Source: Catenaria anguillulae PL171
Lineage: Eukaryota > Blastocladiomycota > Blastocladiomycetes > Blastocladiales > Catenariaceae
Length of the DNA: 64,000 nt
Reading direction: 5' to 3'
Assembly (NCBI GenBank): GCA_002102555.1
Contig: MCFL01000011.1
Coordinates: 310,001 to 374,000, forward strand
The notes under the pieces are model-generated. The model had not been told where the DNA came from. It worked only from the letters and a program-made list of their open reading frames with translations, and did no database searches. Position 1 is the stretch's first letter. Each line of letters starts with the position of its first letter. The translations under genes were made by a program, and so were the position numbers. Below, in pieces: positions 20,586 to 33,570 of the stretch.

Positions 20586-23500
20586 TCACAGACTTGAGCC
20601 GTTCAATGGCGCGGCCATCAACGGACTGGCCTCAAAGCCTCGTGCAGATTTTACGCCCAGACCCTCAGCGACCTCACCACCGCCCTCGGTACCCACAGGT
20701 TGTGCAGCAGCAGCTGCCCCACCGCCGCCGCCCACCAACCCACTGACCGCCAACTGCACCTGCTTGAACGTCTGGATTTGGCCAGCGCCATCGCCAATCG
20801 CCAATCCACCAATTCCCAGGTTTTGGACCAACTCACCACTCACCAACCCACGCGCCAGCCGCAAGCCAGACCCAACCGCACCAAAGAACCGGCCGCGCTC
20901 TCCGCGGTCAAGCCCAACACGAATATCGTTCAAGGGCAGCTCGTTGGCCGCGTTGCCATTGTTGATGCCAGGCACTTGCACGTCAATCACGGGCCGCTCT
21001 TGCAGCATGGCGTCAACGGCAAGTGTACCGAGCTGAATGCCCACCGGAAACCCAAGCGGCATGAGCAGCGTGGCACTTGCGCGCACGGCCGTGAGGCCGT
21101 CCAAAGACACATCGAGTGACCCGGGCTTGATCATGTTGGTGAGCGCGCCGAGGTTGCTGACAATGCCGCCCAGGCCGCCACCGGCTCCGGCTCCGGCTCC
21201 GGCTCCAGCACCGCCGCCACGACCGCCACCAATCACCCGCTCGGCGATCCGGCCAAGGAAACCACGGCGCCTGCCACTTTCTGCCGGTGGCGGCGTTGCG
21301 GGCGGTGGGGTCGCATTCCTGCCGCCGCCTGCGGGCGGCGTCGGCGCAGTTGCATTCCGTGGGAACGCTTGTTGCAAGCTCGTCACAAATAGGCTGGCGG
21401 GCAAATCCAAGACCACATCCTGGAACGTTTGAATCTGTGCTTGCTCTTGGCCCGTGCCTTGTGCGCCGCCGCCAAAAACGATACCGCTAAATCCAACGTT
21501 GCCTTGCAACTCTTGCACGCCATTACCCGAGAGAAACGCAGACACGAGCGGTCCGCCCACCTCTGCGACCGCCTGTTGCACTGGACCGGCGTTGCTAAAC
21601 TGAAGCTGAGTGGGCAACGAGTTACCATTTGTTCCGCTGAGTGCACGGCCTTGGACTTGGAATCCGGCGGGCAAATCGAGCTGCAGCGGCGCCATGCCGC
21701 CAAGCAGAAGTTGGGACGAGAAGAAGGGAATGGCCAGCTGATTGATGTTGGTGACTGGCTGGCGCAATTGAAGTGTTGGATCCACGGTCAGCTGTGGCGT
21801 GTGGAAGATTGCTCGATGTTGGCACGTTGGATTTCAACACGGCCGCCGCCCAGGTTGCGAATGACATTGGCAAGTGTGGCAGCAACGGGATCTTGGAAAC
21901 CTTGGTTGCCGCCTCCTTGACCTTGACCTTGGCCTTGATTGACTTGAGCCAATGCGGCTTCCACGGGCAGTGCGAGCGAGATTTGCGAAAATGTAGTGAT
22001 GGGTGCACTTGCGCTGCCAAATTGCACACCGCGCACAGCGAGCGGGACTTGGCCAATGGTTTGTTGGCGGCGAATGCTGTTGACAAAGTTGGAAATGCCT
22101 TGGCGAGCCTGCTGCGAGTTGTCGAATTGCACCGAGACAGGTGCAGGAACCGGATTGCGGTTGGAGGGGTCAATGACCACGTTGCCCACTTGTAGCGACA
22201 TGAAGTCGGCATTTTGGGCTGCCAAGCCAACTTGAATGGCACCCAACGACGCAGAGCGCAACACATTCGCCAAGGGTTGCGTGAGCTGCTCTGGAATGGC
22301 GACTTGCGAGTCAATGTTGACCGCTGGTGCATCATTGGCCGTTGTAACCGAGTTGATCTTGACGAGCGACTGGAGATCAAACGCTGGTGCGCCATTACCA
22401 GGGGACGAGGGCGGTTGTTGTTGACCGTTTCCGGCACCACGACCGCCGCCACCACTGCGCGCAATCAAGTCGGCCACGTTGATTTGCTGCTGGATGCGGA
22501 CGCGCTCAAAAGTGCGAATGCCTCCAACCCGAACACCTCCTCCGCCAGCGTTGAACACGGCTTGCTGGTTGATGGGCAATTCAGACACTTGGCGTTGGAC
22601 TTGGTCAGATGTATCGAACAAGAGCTTGGCTTGCAGCGGGACTTGGGAGGCTTGATCCCCGCGAATGTCACGGGCACCGTTAACAGACAGTTGAGTGATG
22701 GGAATCCCGTTCACGTCAAGATTGGCTTGAATTTGCGGCAGGTTGATAGATTGAATAAACGGCAAGGCACCGGGGACGTTGACGGTGGATGCAAAGTTGA
22801 GCGCCGGCTCGGTATCGGACGGTGCGAGCGTCACGCCGCTGACGAGCTGAGCGATGCGGTTGAGGTCCAATCCGCCACCGTTACCGCCGTTATTACCGTT
22901 ACCGTTACCACCTCCGCCAACCCGGGATGCAAGAATTTGTTGGACCTCGTTGGCCGATACTTGAAGGACGGGCAACTGCGAAAAAGTCTGGATGCCGCCC
23001 AGTTGAATACCGCGGACAATGACTGCAGGTGCATTGCCACCACCACCGCCTTGGCGGTCGTTTCCGTTGCCGCCAGTGGCAAAGAGTTGATTGGCAAATG
23101 CTGCGACCGAATCTTGCGTCTGCGGCTCGTTGCTGAGCTGTACACCGACCGCAACGTCAATCGACCCAGCCTCTGTTGCTTGCCGTGTCAACCGCGAAGG
23201 AACCGAAACTTGCGCAAACTGGGCAGAACCCATATCGATGCCCAAATTGACCGGAACATTGATGTCAAAATTAAACGGGACGGCAGCGGATGGCAAATCG
23301 ACGGTTGACTGAATGTCCACGTTCGGGGTGTCCTCACCAATGTTGACGCGCACGTTACGAATCGGCAGCTGGTTGGCGCCGCCACTCCCTGGCGGGTTTG
23401 CGTCCGAGCGATTGCGCGCACCACCGGCACCGCCACCGAGGCGGCCAGCGAGATCAATGGCCGGTAATTGCATGGTCACGGCCACATTTCAAACGTGCGA

Positions 23501-26500
23501 ATGCCACCAGGCGCACACCCGTGACAGTGCCCGAGCATTGGCAAAGTTGACGGCGCCGACTCGTTGTTGGATTTCCCGGCTCGAATCAAATGCGAGATCC
23601 ACGACCGAGTTGACTTGACCGCCGGCACTGGAGAGCTGCGGCAGTGTTGCGCGTGCATTCATGATTGGAATGTCGTTCAGACGAGCAGCAAGGACTACAG
23701 GCGGGACTTGAAGCGACACGGGAAACGGCAGCTGAGGCTGGTTGAGACCTGCGTTGATGTTGAGTGTTGACTGTTGAGCAGGTGCGGCTACCTGGACCGA
23801 CCTAACCAAGTTGACCAGGCCAGACGAAGGCGCGCCGTCACCTTGGCGTGTACCGTTGCCACCGCCAGAGCCAAAAGATTGGGCCAAGCTGCGCACGTCC
23901 GCACTGGACAAGCTCACAGCGATAAGCGTGAGAATGTGGAGATGCCACCAACTTGAATCCCGCGCACAGCGACTTGTGGCCCTTGGTTTTGTCCCGTGCC
24001 ATCACCGCCGCCACCGGACATGACAAAGACGCAAACTGCGCAACTGCTGCCTTGGCCGGATCCTCGTTGCTCATTTGCACACCGACAGCCAACGGAACCT
24101 TGCGGTCTTGACGCGAAAACTTGGTGGGAATGTCGACTTGGGTGATGCGGGCGTTACCAACGTCAACGGCCGCTCGAATCGGCAAATCAATGTTGAAATC
24201 AAACGGAACCGTATCTGGAATGTTGGCTTCAGACCGAATGTTGATGGTCGGGTCTTGCTCCGATACAACCACACTGGTTTCGCCCAACAAGCTCGGGGCA
24301 CTTGGTGACTGGGCTGGGTCATTCGCAGGATTGCGAGCGCGGTTGAGCAATGCGTTTGGATCGAGGTTGGGCAGCGCCATCGACAACACGACTTGCTCAA
24401 ATGTTTGAATGCCACCGACCCGCAAACCTGTTGCCGCGGCAACCGCATTGGCAAAGGAAACTTGGCCCACTCGGTTCTGGACATCCTCGGACGAGTCAAA
24501 CGCCAGTGTAACGCTAGGGTTGATGTCGCCGGCAGCCTGTGTGTTGAGCGATGGGACCGTGGTACGAATGGACATGACGGGAATGTTATTGAGTTGTCCC
24601 GCAAGCGTGATGGGCGGAATGTTGACGGTTGCCGGGAAGGGGATTTGTGGCATGGTGACCAGTGCTGCAACATTGATTGCCGATTGATCTGCCGGAGAGG
24701 AGACCTGAACTGATTTGAGCATGGTCAAGAGCGCACTTGCACCGCCCGCGGCCGGCGGCGGTGTCGCCCCAGGATCTTGAGCATTGCCACCACGACCAAA
24801 GCGTGCAAGCAGATCACTCGATGTCACTGACACGAGCGACATGCGCGAAAAGGTCTGCACACCACCAATGACCAACCCACGAACGGCAATCGGATCCGAC
24901 GGTGCTTGGGTACCATTGGTTAAGCTGTTCATCAGCCCCGTGGCAAATCGAGCAACATTTGCCTTGGTATCGGCCTCACCGCTAAACGTGATGGCGGCAC
25001 TCAACGGAACCTGTGCTTGGCGCTTGAGCTGGCCCGGGGTTGAAAACTGCGCAAGTTGCGAGTTGCCCAAGTTGAATCCAACCGAAATGGGCACGTTGAC
25101 GTTGATGTCGGTTTGCAGTGCATTGAATGCTTCCGGGACTGCAAAAAGAGTACTCAAGTCGACGACGGGGCGGTCCTGGGCAATTGTCACTACCGTATCC
25201 CGAATAGGCAGAGTGCTCAGACCCGGGGCGGTGCCGTTACCACCCCCGGAGGTAGCGCCGGCAGGCAAGGCGAGCGGCGTGGAGAAGGTGACGCGCTCCA
25301 GGATACGAATGCCACCAACGCGAACACCGGATACAGTGGCCGAAGTGTTGGCAAGGTTGACTTGCGCGACGCGGTTCTGAATGTCTTCGGAAGAATCAAA
25401 CACAAGCGCGACCGAAGGCTGGATATCCGACTTGTCGGCCGTGTTGAGTTTGGGCAAGGCGGTGCGAACATTGAGCACGGGAACGTTTCCAAGTGAGCCG
25501 ACCAGAGACACGGGCGGAATCTCAACCGAGACTGGTACAGGGAGTGCGATGTTGGGCATGGCAATAGCCGAGTTGATGAGGATTTCCGACCGGCTTGCCG
25601 GTGCATCGACTTGAGCCGATTTGACCATGTTGAGTAACGAGGAGATGCCGCCGCCAGCTCCAGCGCCACTACCTTGGCGGCTGGCTGCCGCCACAAGATC
25701 CGCCCTCGACAAGCTCACGGGTCGAATCTGTGAAAAAGTCCGTGCGCCGGCAATTTGGAAACCTGTCACAGATACTTGATTGCTGGACCGCTCATTGAGT
25801 GCAAAGTCCGCCAATGTGTCCTTGGCCGCGTCGGCATCGGCAAACACGGTGTCAATCTGAACCGCCGGGTTGTCGCGCGTGATGGCAGATGGGCTCATTT
25901 GTACACGAGCGAGCTGCTGGTTACCAACCATGGCGTCCACGGAAAACGGGACAGAGACCGAGAAGGGGAATGGGATTTGGTCGAGAGTGAGGCTGGTTTG
26001 CAGGCGGGCCTCTGGTCGGTCGGCGCTAACTTGAAGCGACACGTCACGGATGGGAAGCGGCTGGCCGCCGGCGGCGGCGCCGTCTTGGGTTGATGCGGTG
26101 CGATTACCCATGCGTTGTTGAATGCTTCCAAGATCCATTTCAACCGCCACGCGCGAAAATGTGCGAATGCCGCCCAGTTGGAACCCGCTCACCCCGGCAG
26201 TGATGGGCGAGTCGAGCGACAGCTGAGCCATGCGCTGTTGCGTGTCATCCGACTCGTTAAACTGGACCTGCACAACGGGGGAAAACTCCGAGTTGGGCGT
26301 CAAGTTGGATCGCAGCAAGCGAGTTTGCGCGATTTCGGCACCGTTGACCTGCGCGCTGAATGCGACCGTGGGGACTTGAAGTGATTGCACAATGGGAAAA
26401 TCGGGCAGGCGGACTGTCGAGTTGACAGCCAAAATGCCTTGCTGGGTCGAACCAACGGCCACATTTTGAACGCGGCTGAGAAGGGCAGACAGGTCCATAC

Positions 26501-28860
26501 CACCCGCAGCACCATTGCTGCTCAAAGCACGTTGGCGAGCTTGCACGACACGCAAGATATCCGCACGGGACAGTTCAATCAACGGGATTTGCCCAAGCAG
26601 GACATGTTGCCGACAGTGAGGCCGTGACAAGCAGACGGTCTTCGGCATCGGACCCGCGCACAAAGCCTGCAAGCCGGGTCTGAACCTCTTCGGCATTGCT
26701 CAATTGAATGCCAAGTTGAGCGGCACTGATGGGGCCTTGCGCAGGGTCGAGTTGAACGAAAAAGTCACCAGTTCGGGATCGGCCGCTTGACGGTTGCGCT
26801 GAACCAGGCGAGTGGATACTGTCACAGGCACGTCAATCGAGAAATCACGGATGATATCCTGAGGCAATGAAGCGGACGCTGACAGTTGCACAAGGGGATC
26901 CGATTCGGACACAGCGAGCGTCACATTTTGGACCATGGACGCTAATCCCGCGCCGGCGCTTGGTTCCGCTGGAGGAGGATCATCGGCAACAGAAGGCGAG
27001 TCGGTACCAGCAGCGCGATCCAGAAGGCCACGTTGAATCGCTGTCAAGTTGAACGACACGGGCAACGGCACCACCAAATCGTTTGCGAGCGGACTTCCAT
27101 TGACAAGAATGTCGCGCACGGTGAGATCCAGCGGTTGCTGACCCGTCAAGGCCTGTGCAAGCCGCGTGGCCGCCGCCTGCTCGGTGGATGGAGTAAACGT
27201 ACGGTACCACCTACCTCGGGGCGCAGAGTAAAGTTGCTGACACCCAGGTTGAACAGCTGGGTTGAGCCCGAAAGGACGTTGAGCGACACGGACGCATTGG
27301 CCAGGTTGATGTTTGCGGGGAGTTGTGAAGGCAAATCCACTTGCGACCTTGCGCTGATGGCCAAGTTGGATCCACGGCCAGCAACGTCCACGCTGAGCGT
27401 GGACAAGACTTTTGCGGCGAGTCCGCTGCCCAAGAGCCACCTGCGGTACCAGCAGGGAGCGATGCGTCGCGGAGCGAAATGGGAATGGAAATGCCGTCGG
27501 TGAGCTGGGCAAACCATGGCGCTTGCGCGGGAGCCTCCTGAGCGTCGGTTCCTGCCAATGTGAATGGAGCCCGGCGCGGATCGAGGGAACGCGCTGCTCG
27601 GTGGCCAGCCGTTGGACAAGGCCAAGCAGTTCTTGGCCCGAAAACTGTCCAGCAACACGGACGACGGGTTGAAGGTGGATTTGCCAGGTCGAATGCGGAT
27701 ACCAGAGGTTGTGATGGTGATGGGCGACAGGCCCTCGAGTTGAGAAGTGAGGCTAAATGTGGAGATGCCAACGTCGAGGGGGGTTTTGTTGTCCAGGTCA
27801 ATCGCTGGTATTGGAGGAGCATGTGTTAGCGACGATGAGACATGAAGAGAGTCGCAAACAGCAAGACACGGACCAGCTTGAACATTGACACTCGATCCAA
27901 TGACATCAATGTTGGCATTGGTGACTTGGAAATCGAAAAAGTCTGCCAAACGGAAATTGCCTCGCAGGATCACTATAACAGGTGGAACCACCCGGTCAGC
28001 ATATCCCTGGCATGCAAAACAAAAAAGAAGCACGTACATGGCCGGACAGTTGCAAACTTTGCCCCTGTCGCATCCACTTGAATTTTGACTTCGACATTTC
28101 GCATGGGAATCCCCAGCACTGCGTAATCCAACGTGGTGGCAATCGACACCTTGCCCACCTCGCCCGACACACCCGCGTCGGCCAACCCAAACTCGCGCAC
28201 AAACTTGTTGATGCGATCCAGCCCACTCAACTTGATCCGCTCATTGTACGTGATCTTTGCGGGCGTGCTTGCCGACAGTGCCAGCGCGGGCGTTTTGAAC
28301 TCGACAATTGGTGCATCGTTCAGCCCGACGACCCAGTTTCCTGGATTGAGCGACACAGACACGGGCACGGCAGGCACGAGTGCGTCGGCGTCCAGGTTGA
28401 TGGCGAGTCCGGGCTCGCCATCGATACCCAACTTGAGCTTGGCAACCGAGATTTTCGGCCGCAGGGCCGGATCCGTCTCCTGCCTCGACTGCTCAAGAAG
28501 ACGCTGGAACAGGGCTGGGTCTTCCAGTCGCGACTTGATGATTTGGGGAATGAAGATAAAGTATGCGAGGATGGACGCGAGGAGCAGCAAGACGAGAAGG
28601 CCGCAACAGGTGATTGCACAAATGAATCGTCGCGAGCGACCTGCACACCCGCGCTGTGTGACGGGTTGTGCCTGTCGTGAATCGTCCTCGGCTGTTTTGG
28701 AGTTGGGGTTGCTTGCATTGCCAAATTCGGCGTATTGGGCATAATCGAACGAGTCTCGCCGTTGCTGTTGCTTTTGGTCGTTGGAGAGATCCGAGAAACG
28801 GCTTTCAGGGATGCTGTATCGGCGATTGCTGTTGGCGCCTGTGCGGTAGTTGTACGACAT
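20586..28860 (-). CDS. Giant type II membrane protein with about twelve DUF3712-like repeats (frame-interrupted)
   Basis: The protein starts MSYNYRTGANSNRRYSIPES at 28860. About 78 polar cytosolic residues precede a single membrane helix (residues about 79-103, CCGLLVLLLLASILAYFIFI), so the remaining ~2,600 residues should be outside the cell or lumenal. The outside part is a series of ~200-residue units, each pairing an LEA2/DUF3712 beta block (e.g. ALPFIQSINLPQIQANLDVN; FPFSVSVPFSVDAMVGNQQL) with a variant of GGIRTFERV or GGIQTFSQL; I count about twelve such signatures. Gly/Asn-rich linkers (GGGNGNGNNGG, GAGAGAGAGAGG) separate units, and there is no clear GPI signal. Introns are likely near 27800-27860 and 27960-28040. 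Frame changes occur near 27180, 26697, 23990, 23930, 23495 and 21786. DUF3712 proteins are fungal and functionally uncharacterised; the wall/membrane location is inference. Confidence 0.65.
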
Positions 28861-30008
28861 GGTGAATCAAATTGGGGGGGGGTATGGTACAGGGAGAATC
28901 TACATACATGTCAGATGAGAAAAAAAGCCAGTCAGAGCAGGGACACATTAAAAGCTCACCAGAAGTGTCCGTACCGGAAATGCAGAACAAGTGCCGGCAC
29001 TCAATGACGGGTATGTGCAGACGTATGGACACGTGGGAACAGATGAGGCCTCCTACCAGAGGAGATTGGTGTTGGCCAGCAACGTCGAGTTGAGAGAGCA
29101 GGAATTGAGAGCGCTGCAGAGGCAATTGCAGGGATCGTGTGGATCCAATTGCGAGCTTGATATGTACAGTGGGATGAAAGACGGAATCAAGAAAAAGGTC
29201 TCATGCGACTTGGAAGGCGGAAGGGTATCATCGGGCCTTTTGTGGTGGTAGGTATGCGACTTCGACCTCGGCTTCTCGTTGACCAAACGCGACGGACAAG
29301 TCGGGCAATTGTGTGCGTTTGGTTTCGTCACGCATCCTTGGACAGCGAACGGGTGCAACAACCAAAACACAACCATGGCATGGGCCACCTGGTGCCCCGC
29401 GTATTCGGAACTTGCTCGCTCCATGGGCTGCGCTGGCGAGTGCAGCGGCACGCCGCGAAATGACGTATTTACAAGCAGATCGATCCGCGGTCCGGATGAC
29501 TGAGATTCTGCTCGTCTTGGGGCTTGGAGTTACAACCACATTGGTTGATGCATGGATGTGCCATCGGACGGCGGGTGCCTGGGCATGATCAGGTCACCGT
29601 CTACATTTTGCATTGGGTGGGTGGGTGACCATGGGCGAACTCGGTTGCGAAAAACGACGAGTCCATGATCAATTGTGCGGCTTAACCTATGGTCTTTGGC
29701 GCGGGAAGGCTTACATGTGCATCGCTGTCTTCATGAAGTCGGCGATTGGAAACGCGACCACCGATCAGCTCAACGTTGCGCACCAAGTCCGACATGTGTC
29801 CAGCAGAGTCTCGAGTCTGACCCTGTGTGACCCCACCATCATTGCAGATTAAAGTCCATGAACCGTCGAAAGGAATCGGAGCATACTGATGCCATGTGCG
29901 CGCCACCATCCAACCCCGCCAACTCCCCGCCACAGTCGCGCTCTCCGGGCCCGCTCACAATGCATCGTACGTATCAATGAAATGTGCACAAGTCAAGGGC
30001 AAAACAAA
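28861..30008. other. Intergenic, no recognisable gene
   Basis: About 1.15 kb between the start of the giant DUF3712 gene and the EXO70 stop. Frames on both strands have random composition. A G8 run lies at about 28874-28881, just upstream of the DUF3712 start codon. The interval probably holds that gene's promoter. Confidence 0.45.
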
Positions 30009-32250
30009 TCACGAATTCATAAACATCCGTTCCAACATCTGGCCAACCTGCGCCACCTCATACTTTATGTACTTGTCCTTGTGCTTTGAAAACTCACTCG
30101 CCTGATACTTGTTGACGAACCTCTCATACATGGGCACCACCAACGCCTTCGCATCCTTGATCAAGACACCTCGCAACTCCGGGTCTGCAACCGCACACCC
30201 CTTGAAGCTCTTGATGGCATCCTCGAGCGCCGTGTTGAATTTTGAAAACTTGTCCTTGACACCTGTGCGCTCGCTCGCGCTCATGTCCTTGCGAATGGCG
30301 CCGCCTTGAATCACGGTCACATCCATGAGCAGCTCAATGAGCGGTTTCAGTTGGTCTTGAAAGGCGTCGCGGTTCCGTTTCAGGACTTTTTCGTATTTGG
30401 CGACACAGTCGGGACCTAGAAGCGGCAAGAGTTTGCCGGCGCGCACGTTTTTCAAAATGTAGTGTGTGTTGTTTGCCTGGAAGACAACAGCAAGCGGAGG
30501 TTTCTTGTAGGTGCGGGCTTTGGCTTCGATGGTGGATTCGAGAAGGGCGAGGGCGAGCACTGAATCGTGGTTGGTCCAGAGCCGGTATCAGCAACGTTTG
30601 TAGTTGAAAGCGGGTGTAGAGAGAAACAAAGAATATGCGACATACTAAAGTACTTGCGGGTCAAGACGCCGCTCGACTTGACATACTTGATTTCAACATT
30701 GGTCACGTTCATGGACGCCCAATCTGCCTCGCCAATCGACAAGAGAATCGACTCTGTCGAATCTGGATACTCGAGCAGTCGCTTGAGAAACGATATCGCC
30801 TACAGGGACACAACGGGCAAACCTTTTAGAGTTTGTACATGGTCTTGATTTGTGCGCCGAGGACAACGTACATTGCTTGTCAACTCATACACGGTGCCAT
30901 CGGGCGGCGGACTGCCCTTTGGCGCCTGCTTGATCTCGTCCAAGAAATCAGGCACGATCCGTAAACTTGCCATGGTCCACGAATCAAACATGCCCTCGAT
31001 CGCCTGACTGCTCTTTTGGCCCAACCCTGAATCAAACACGGCACCCAACTCGTCCCTGCGCTTGCTCCAAAACTCGAGCACGTCAAACAAAACAAACACC
31101 AAACTCAATCCGCCTTGCCATTACTGCGCTTGATCTGACCAGCAAGTTGTTGCCTGCGGCGAGAACGCCTGGACGCCGGCGCAGCGACCGCATCCAAGAT
31201 ATCCACACGGGCGCGAGGCGACGCAAGTGGAAACATGTTTGCGAGCAAGCCCATTCCGACTTGAGAAACACGGCAATCCAAGTGGCCAGCTGGACAAACG
31301 CGGCCGAGGCTTTGGCCTCGAGGCGCGCGCGCGGGTCGCTGGCCGCGTTGGCCAGTGGCGAGATGGACTTGTGCATGGCGGCCGACCGCACTTGGATGTA
31401 CACGGGGGAGATGTCGGCCACATCGGGTATTGAGGCGTCTTTGGGCGTTGCGGCCGATGTGTTGGCAAGCCAGGTGGCCAGTTCCGTGACGCGTTTGAGG
31501 TCGGCCGCAGGTGGCGAGGGTAGGTCAGGGATGGGGACCGTGGCTGGTGATCCGGGACCGACGGGTGACGAGGAGGCGGCCGGTGGGGCCAACGACGCAC
31601 GTGACAAGTCCATGAGGTCGTGTGTAGGCGAGATCGCCGTGAGCCACTTCTTGTACAGGGAAATGAGTTGCATGACACCTGCATTTTGTTGTTGGCGCTA
31701 TTTACATTGGGATGGGGCAGCAAGGAATGCACTCTGAGTATTGATGGTGGTGCACAATAACACACAGGTAGGCAAGCACGTACGAGCTTGTAAATGGCCT
31801 TTTCGCCACTCGTAAACTTGCTTTCCGTCAAAAACTTGAGCCCCTCTGTGATCCTCGCCACACTTTCCAAATACGGCAAATATTGGCCTCGTCGGGCCCG
31901 TTTGAAATGGTGGCCCGCTCCACATCGGCCAAATCGTAATACAAGATGACGCGATTGGCCGCCACCAGCGTGCGATCCAAGTTTTCATAGTACTGATTGA
32001 GCCTGCGCGTGGACCGATGGATGGGCAAGATGGCCTGCTCAAACGACTTGAGCCGGTCGTCAAATGAGTTGAGCATATCGATCATTTGTGACGAAAACTG
32101 GTGCGATTTCACCAGTGTATCTTGAAGGACCTCGAGGTCGGCCATGTCTTCCATGAGTTTGCGCTCGTTTTCGCGGCGCCGGTCGGCCGCGGCGTCCGAG
32201 GCGGCGCCACGGGTGGGCCGAATGGGTGCGGCAGATGCAGACGCAGACAT
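30009..32250 (-). CDS. EXO70: Exocyst subunit EXO70 (multi-exon, frame-interrupted)
   Basis: Exo70 tethers secretory vesicles at the plasma membrane through PI(4,5)P2 and Rho GTPases. The N-terminus (start 32250) has ENERKLMEDMADLEVLQDTL, MIDMLNSFDDRLKSFEQAIL and PIHRSTRRLNQYYENLDRTL, the Exo70 coiled coil, followed by LPYLESVARITEGLKFLTES. The middle exons carry MQLISLYKKWLTAI and VLFDVLEFWSKRRDELGAVF; the C-terminal domain has NNTHYILKNVRAG and ends KYIKYEVAQVGQMLERMF, the classic Exo70 tail. Introns are likely at about 31690-31780 (GTACGT...TGCAG), 30840-30870 and 30560-30640. Single missing bases are inferred near 31880 (PDEAN/LPYLES) and around the 31200 segment. Gene length suits a ~620-residue Exo70. 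The downstream neighbour PI4K-II makes the PI4P from which its membrane ligand is built, but that proximity need not be functional. Confidence 0.8.
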
Positions 32251-32700
32251 TGCGGATGTGGACAGTGGACGTTGTTGTCTTGGCGCGGATCAGAGAGTGG
32301 TGAACGTGGTGTGCGGGCGTGGTTATGCGGTGACGCTGAGTGGACTGATGCTCGTCTTCTCAAGTATCAAATGGAATCATAGACATTTGAATTACATTGC
32401 TCTAGCTAAGAATGCAGACTCGGGTTTTCTCCCTTCTTTCTTGCACGTTGTTTACTGGCATATGCAGGCGCGGACGTTCCCTCAGTCCACGGCATTCAAC
32501 TTGAACCGCGGCGACGTCGGTAAGTACATATGCGCGGCCAGCTCCTCATTATTGGTTTGCACCGAGTCGCCGCTGGCAGAGCAAGAGACGGCGAAAGAGC
32601 AAGGTATCAAGTACATGTCTGTTGCACAAATGGGACAAGCACAGGCGGGCGATTTACGAGTACAGGTTCAAAAACAAGACTGAGAAATTGACACCGGCAT
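32251..32700. other. Intergenic between UNC50 and EXO70
   Basis: 450 bases upstream of EXO70 and upstream in coordinate of the UNC50 stop (both genes read leftward). No protein-like frame was recognised. It should contain the EXO70 promoter and, on its right side, the UNC50 3' end. Confidence 0.45.
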
Positions 32701-33570
32701 TCAAGCAGTCAGCCATACAATGGCCAGCACCGCCAGCAAATACAAGACGTATTCCGGGTGCATCAAAAACGGCAATGCTATGAATGTAGCACACCGATGC
32801 GGGTTAGCATGCGTTGACACACGCCAAGTCAGGACAACAGATGTGGAACACAGGAGACATACTTCGATATCCCCAATACGTGTACAAAACATAGAGACCC
32901 ACGCCAGCCCATACACAGCGTTACCAACGACCCTTGCCGTTATCCCGGCCCTGCTTGCGTCACCATCCATGCGAGCATGAGCTGGACGCCATGTGTGACC
33001 ATCACGTAGGGACATAGGCGTTCAAATGCACATCCCATGCGTAGAGCAGCGAAACGGAATGGCCCGTTGTGTATCGAGACGAGGAAGACATGATGGTGCG
33101 ATTGGCGAGCAATAGGCAATGCACGCGACGGCAAAACCAACGAGCAAGTAGTCGACGAGGAGCATGCGAAGGGTCAGGCCCAGCAGGCGTGGGAATGTGA
33201 ACTGGTAGTAAAGAGCCCCCAGACAAGGGAGGACAAGGTAACGAGCCCCGCGAGGGACAGGGTAAAGGCTGGATCGTCGCGGTGCCATGATTTTTGGTTT
33301 CTGTTTTGTAAGGGGCATGGCCGAGTGTGAGACGTAGCGCAAGCACGGCCAAGTAACGAGAGCGAACGGACGCTTGTGAAAGTAAATGTCCTGGTAAACG
33401 CTTTTGGGATTGACAAGCAATCGGCGCAACTGCGATAGGGCCAATTCAAAGTCGAAATGTCGTGGTATGGACCAGGAATATGCGGATCGGAGGTTGTATC
33501 CCGATCGCGGTGCGGCGGGCGAGAGTGAATGAATCCCATCTCGTGCTCGACTTGAATAGTGTGGGAACAT
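32701..33570 (-). CDS. UNC-50/GMH1-family Golgi membrane protein (frame-interrupted)
   Basis: The start is taken as MFPHYSSRARDGIHS at 33570; a longer N-terminus in the same frame is possible. Diagnostic blocks in order: RHFDFELALSQLRRLLVNPK and SVYQDIYFHK; after an intron (donor after CACAAGC, acceptor AAAACAG near 33300) QTKN followed by WHRDDPAFTLSLAGLVTLSS; LLGLTLRMLLVDYLLVGFAV; YAWDVHLNAYVP; YVLYTYWGYR; and, after a second intron (GTATGT...CATAG, about 32780-32865), LPFLMHPEYVLYLLAVLAIV. This is the human UNC50 order (QTKDQWARDDPAF, YAFDVHLNAF, YVTFLGYSALPFL). UNC50/Gmh1 has about five membrane helices in the Golgi and binds the ARF-GEFs Gea1/2. Single missing bases are needed near 33288 (KN/WHRDD), 33185, 33000 and 32895. 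Confidence 0.75.

Noticed and set aside
22214-23308. A 364-residue plus-strand frame opposite the DUF3712 gene
   Set aside because: It is the antisense shadow of a GC-rich repeat gene; the minus strand shows conserved GGIRTF-type repeats continuing across neighbouring frames, the plus strand does not.
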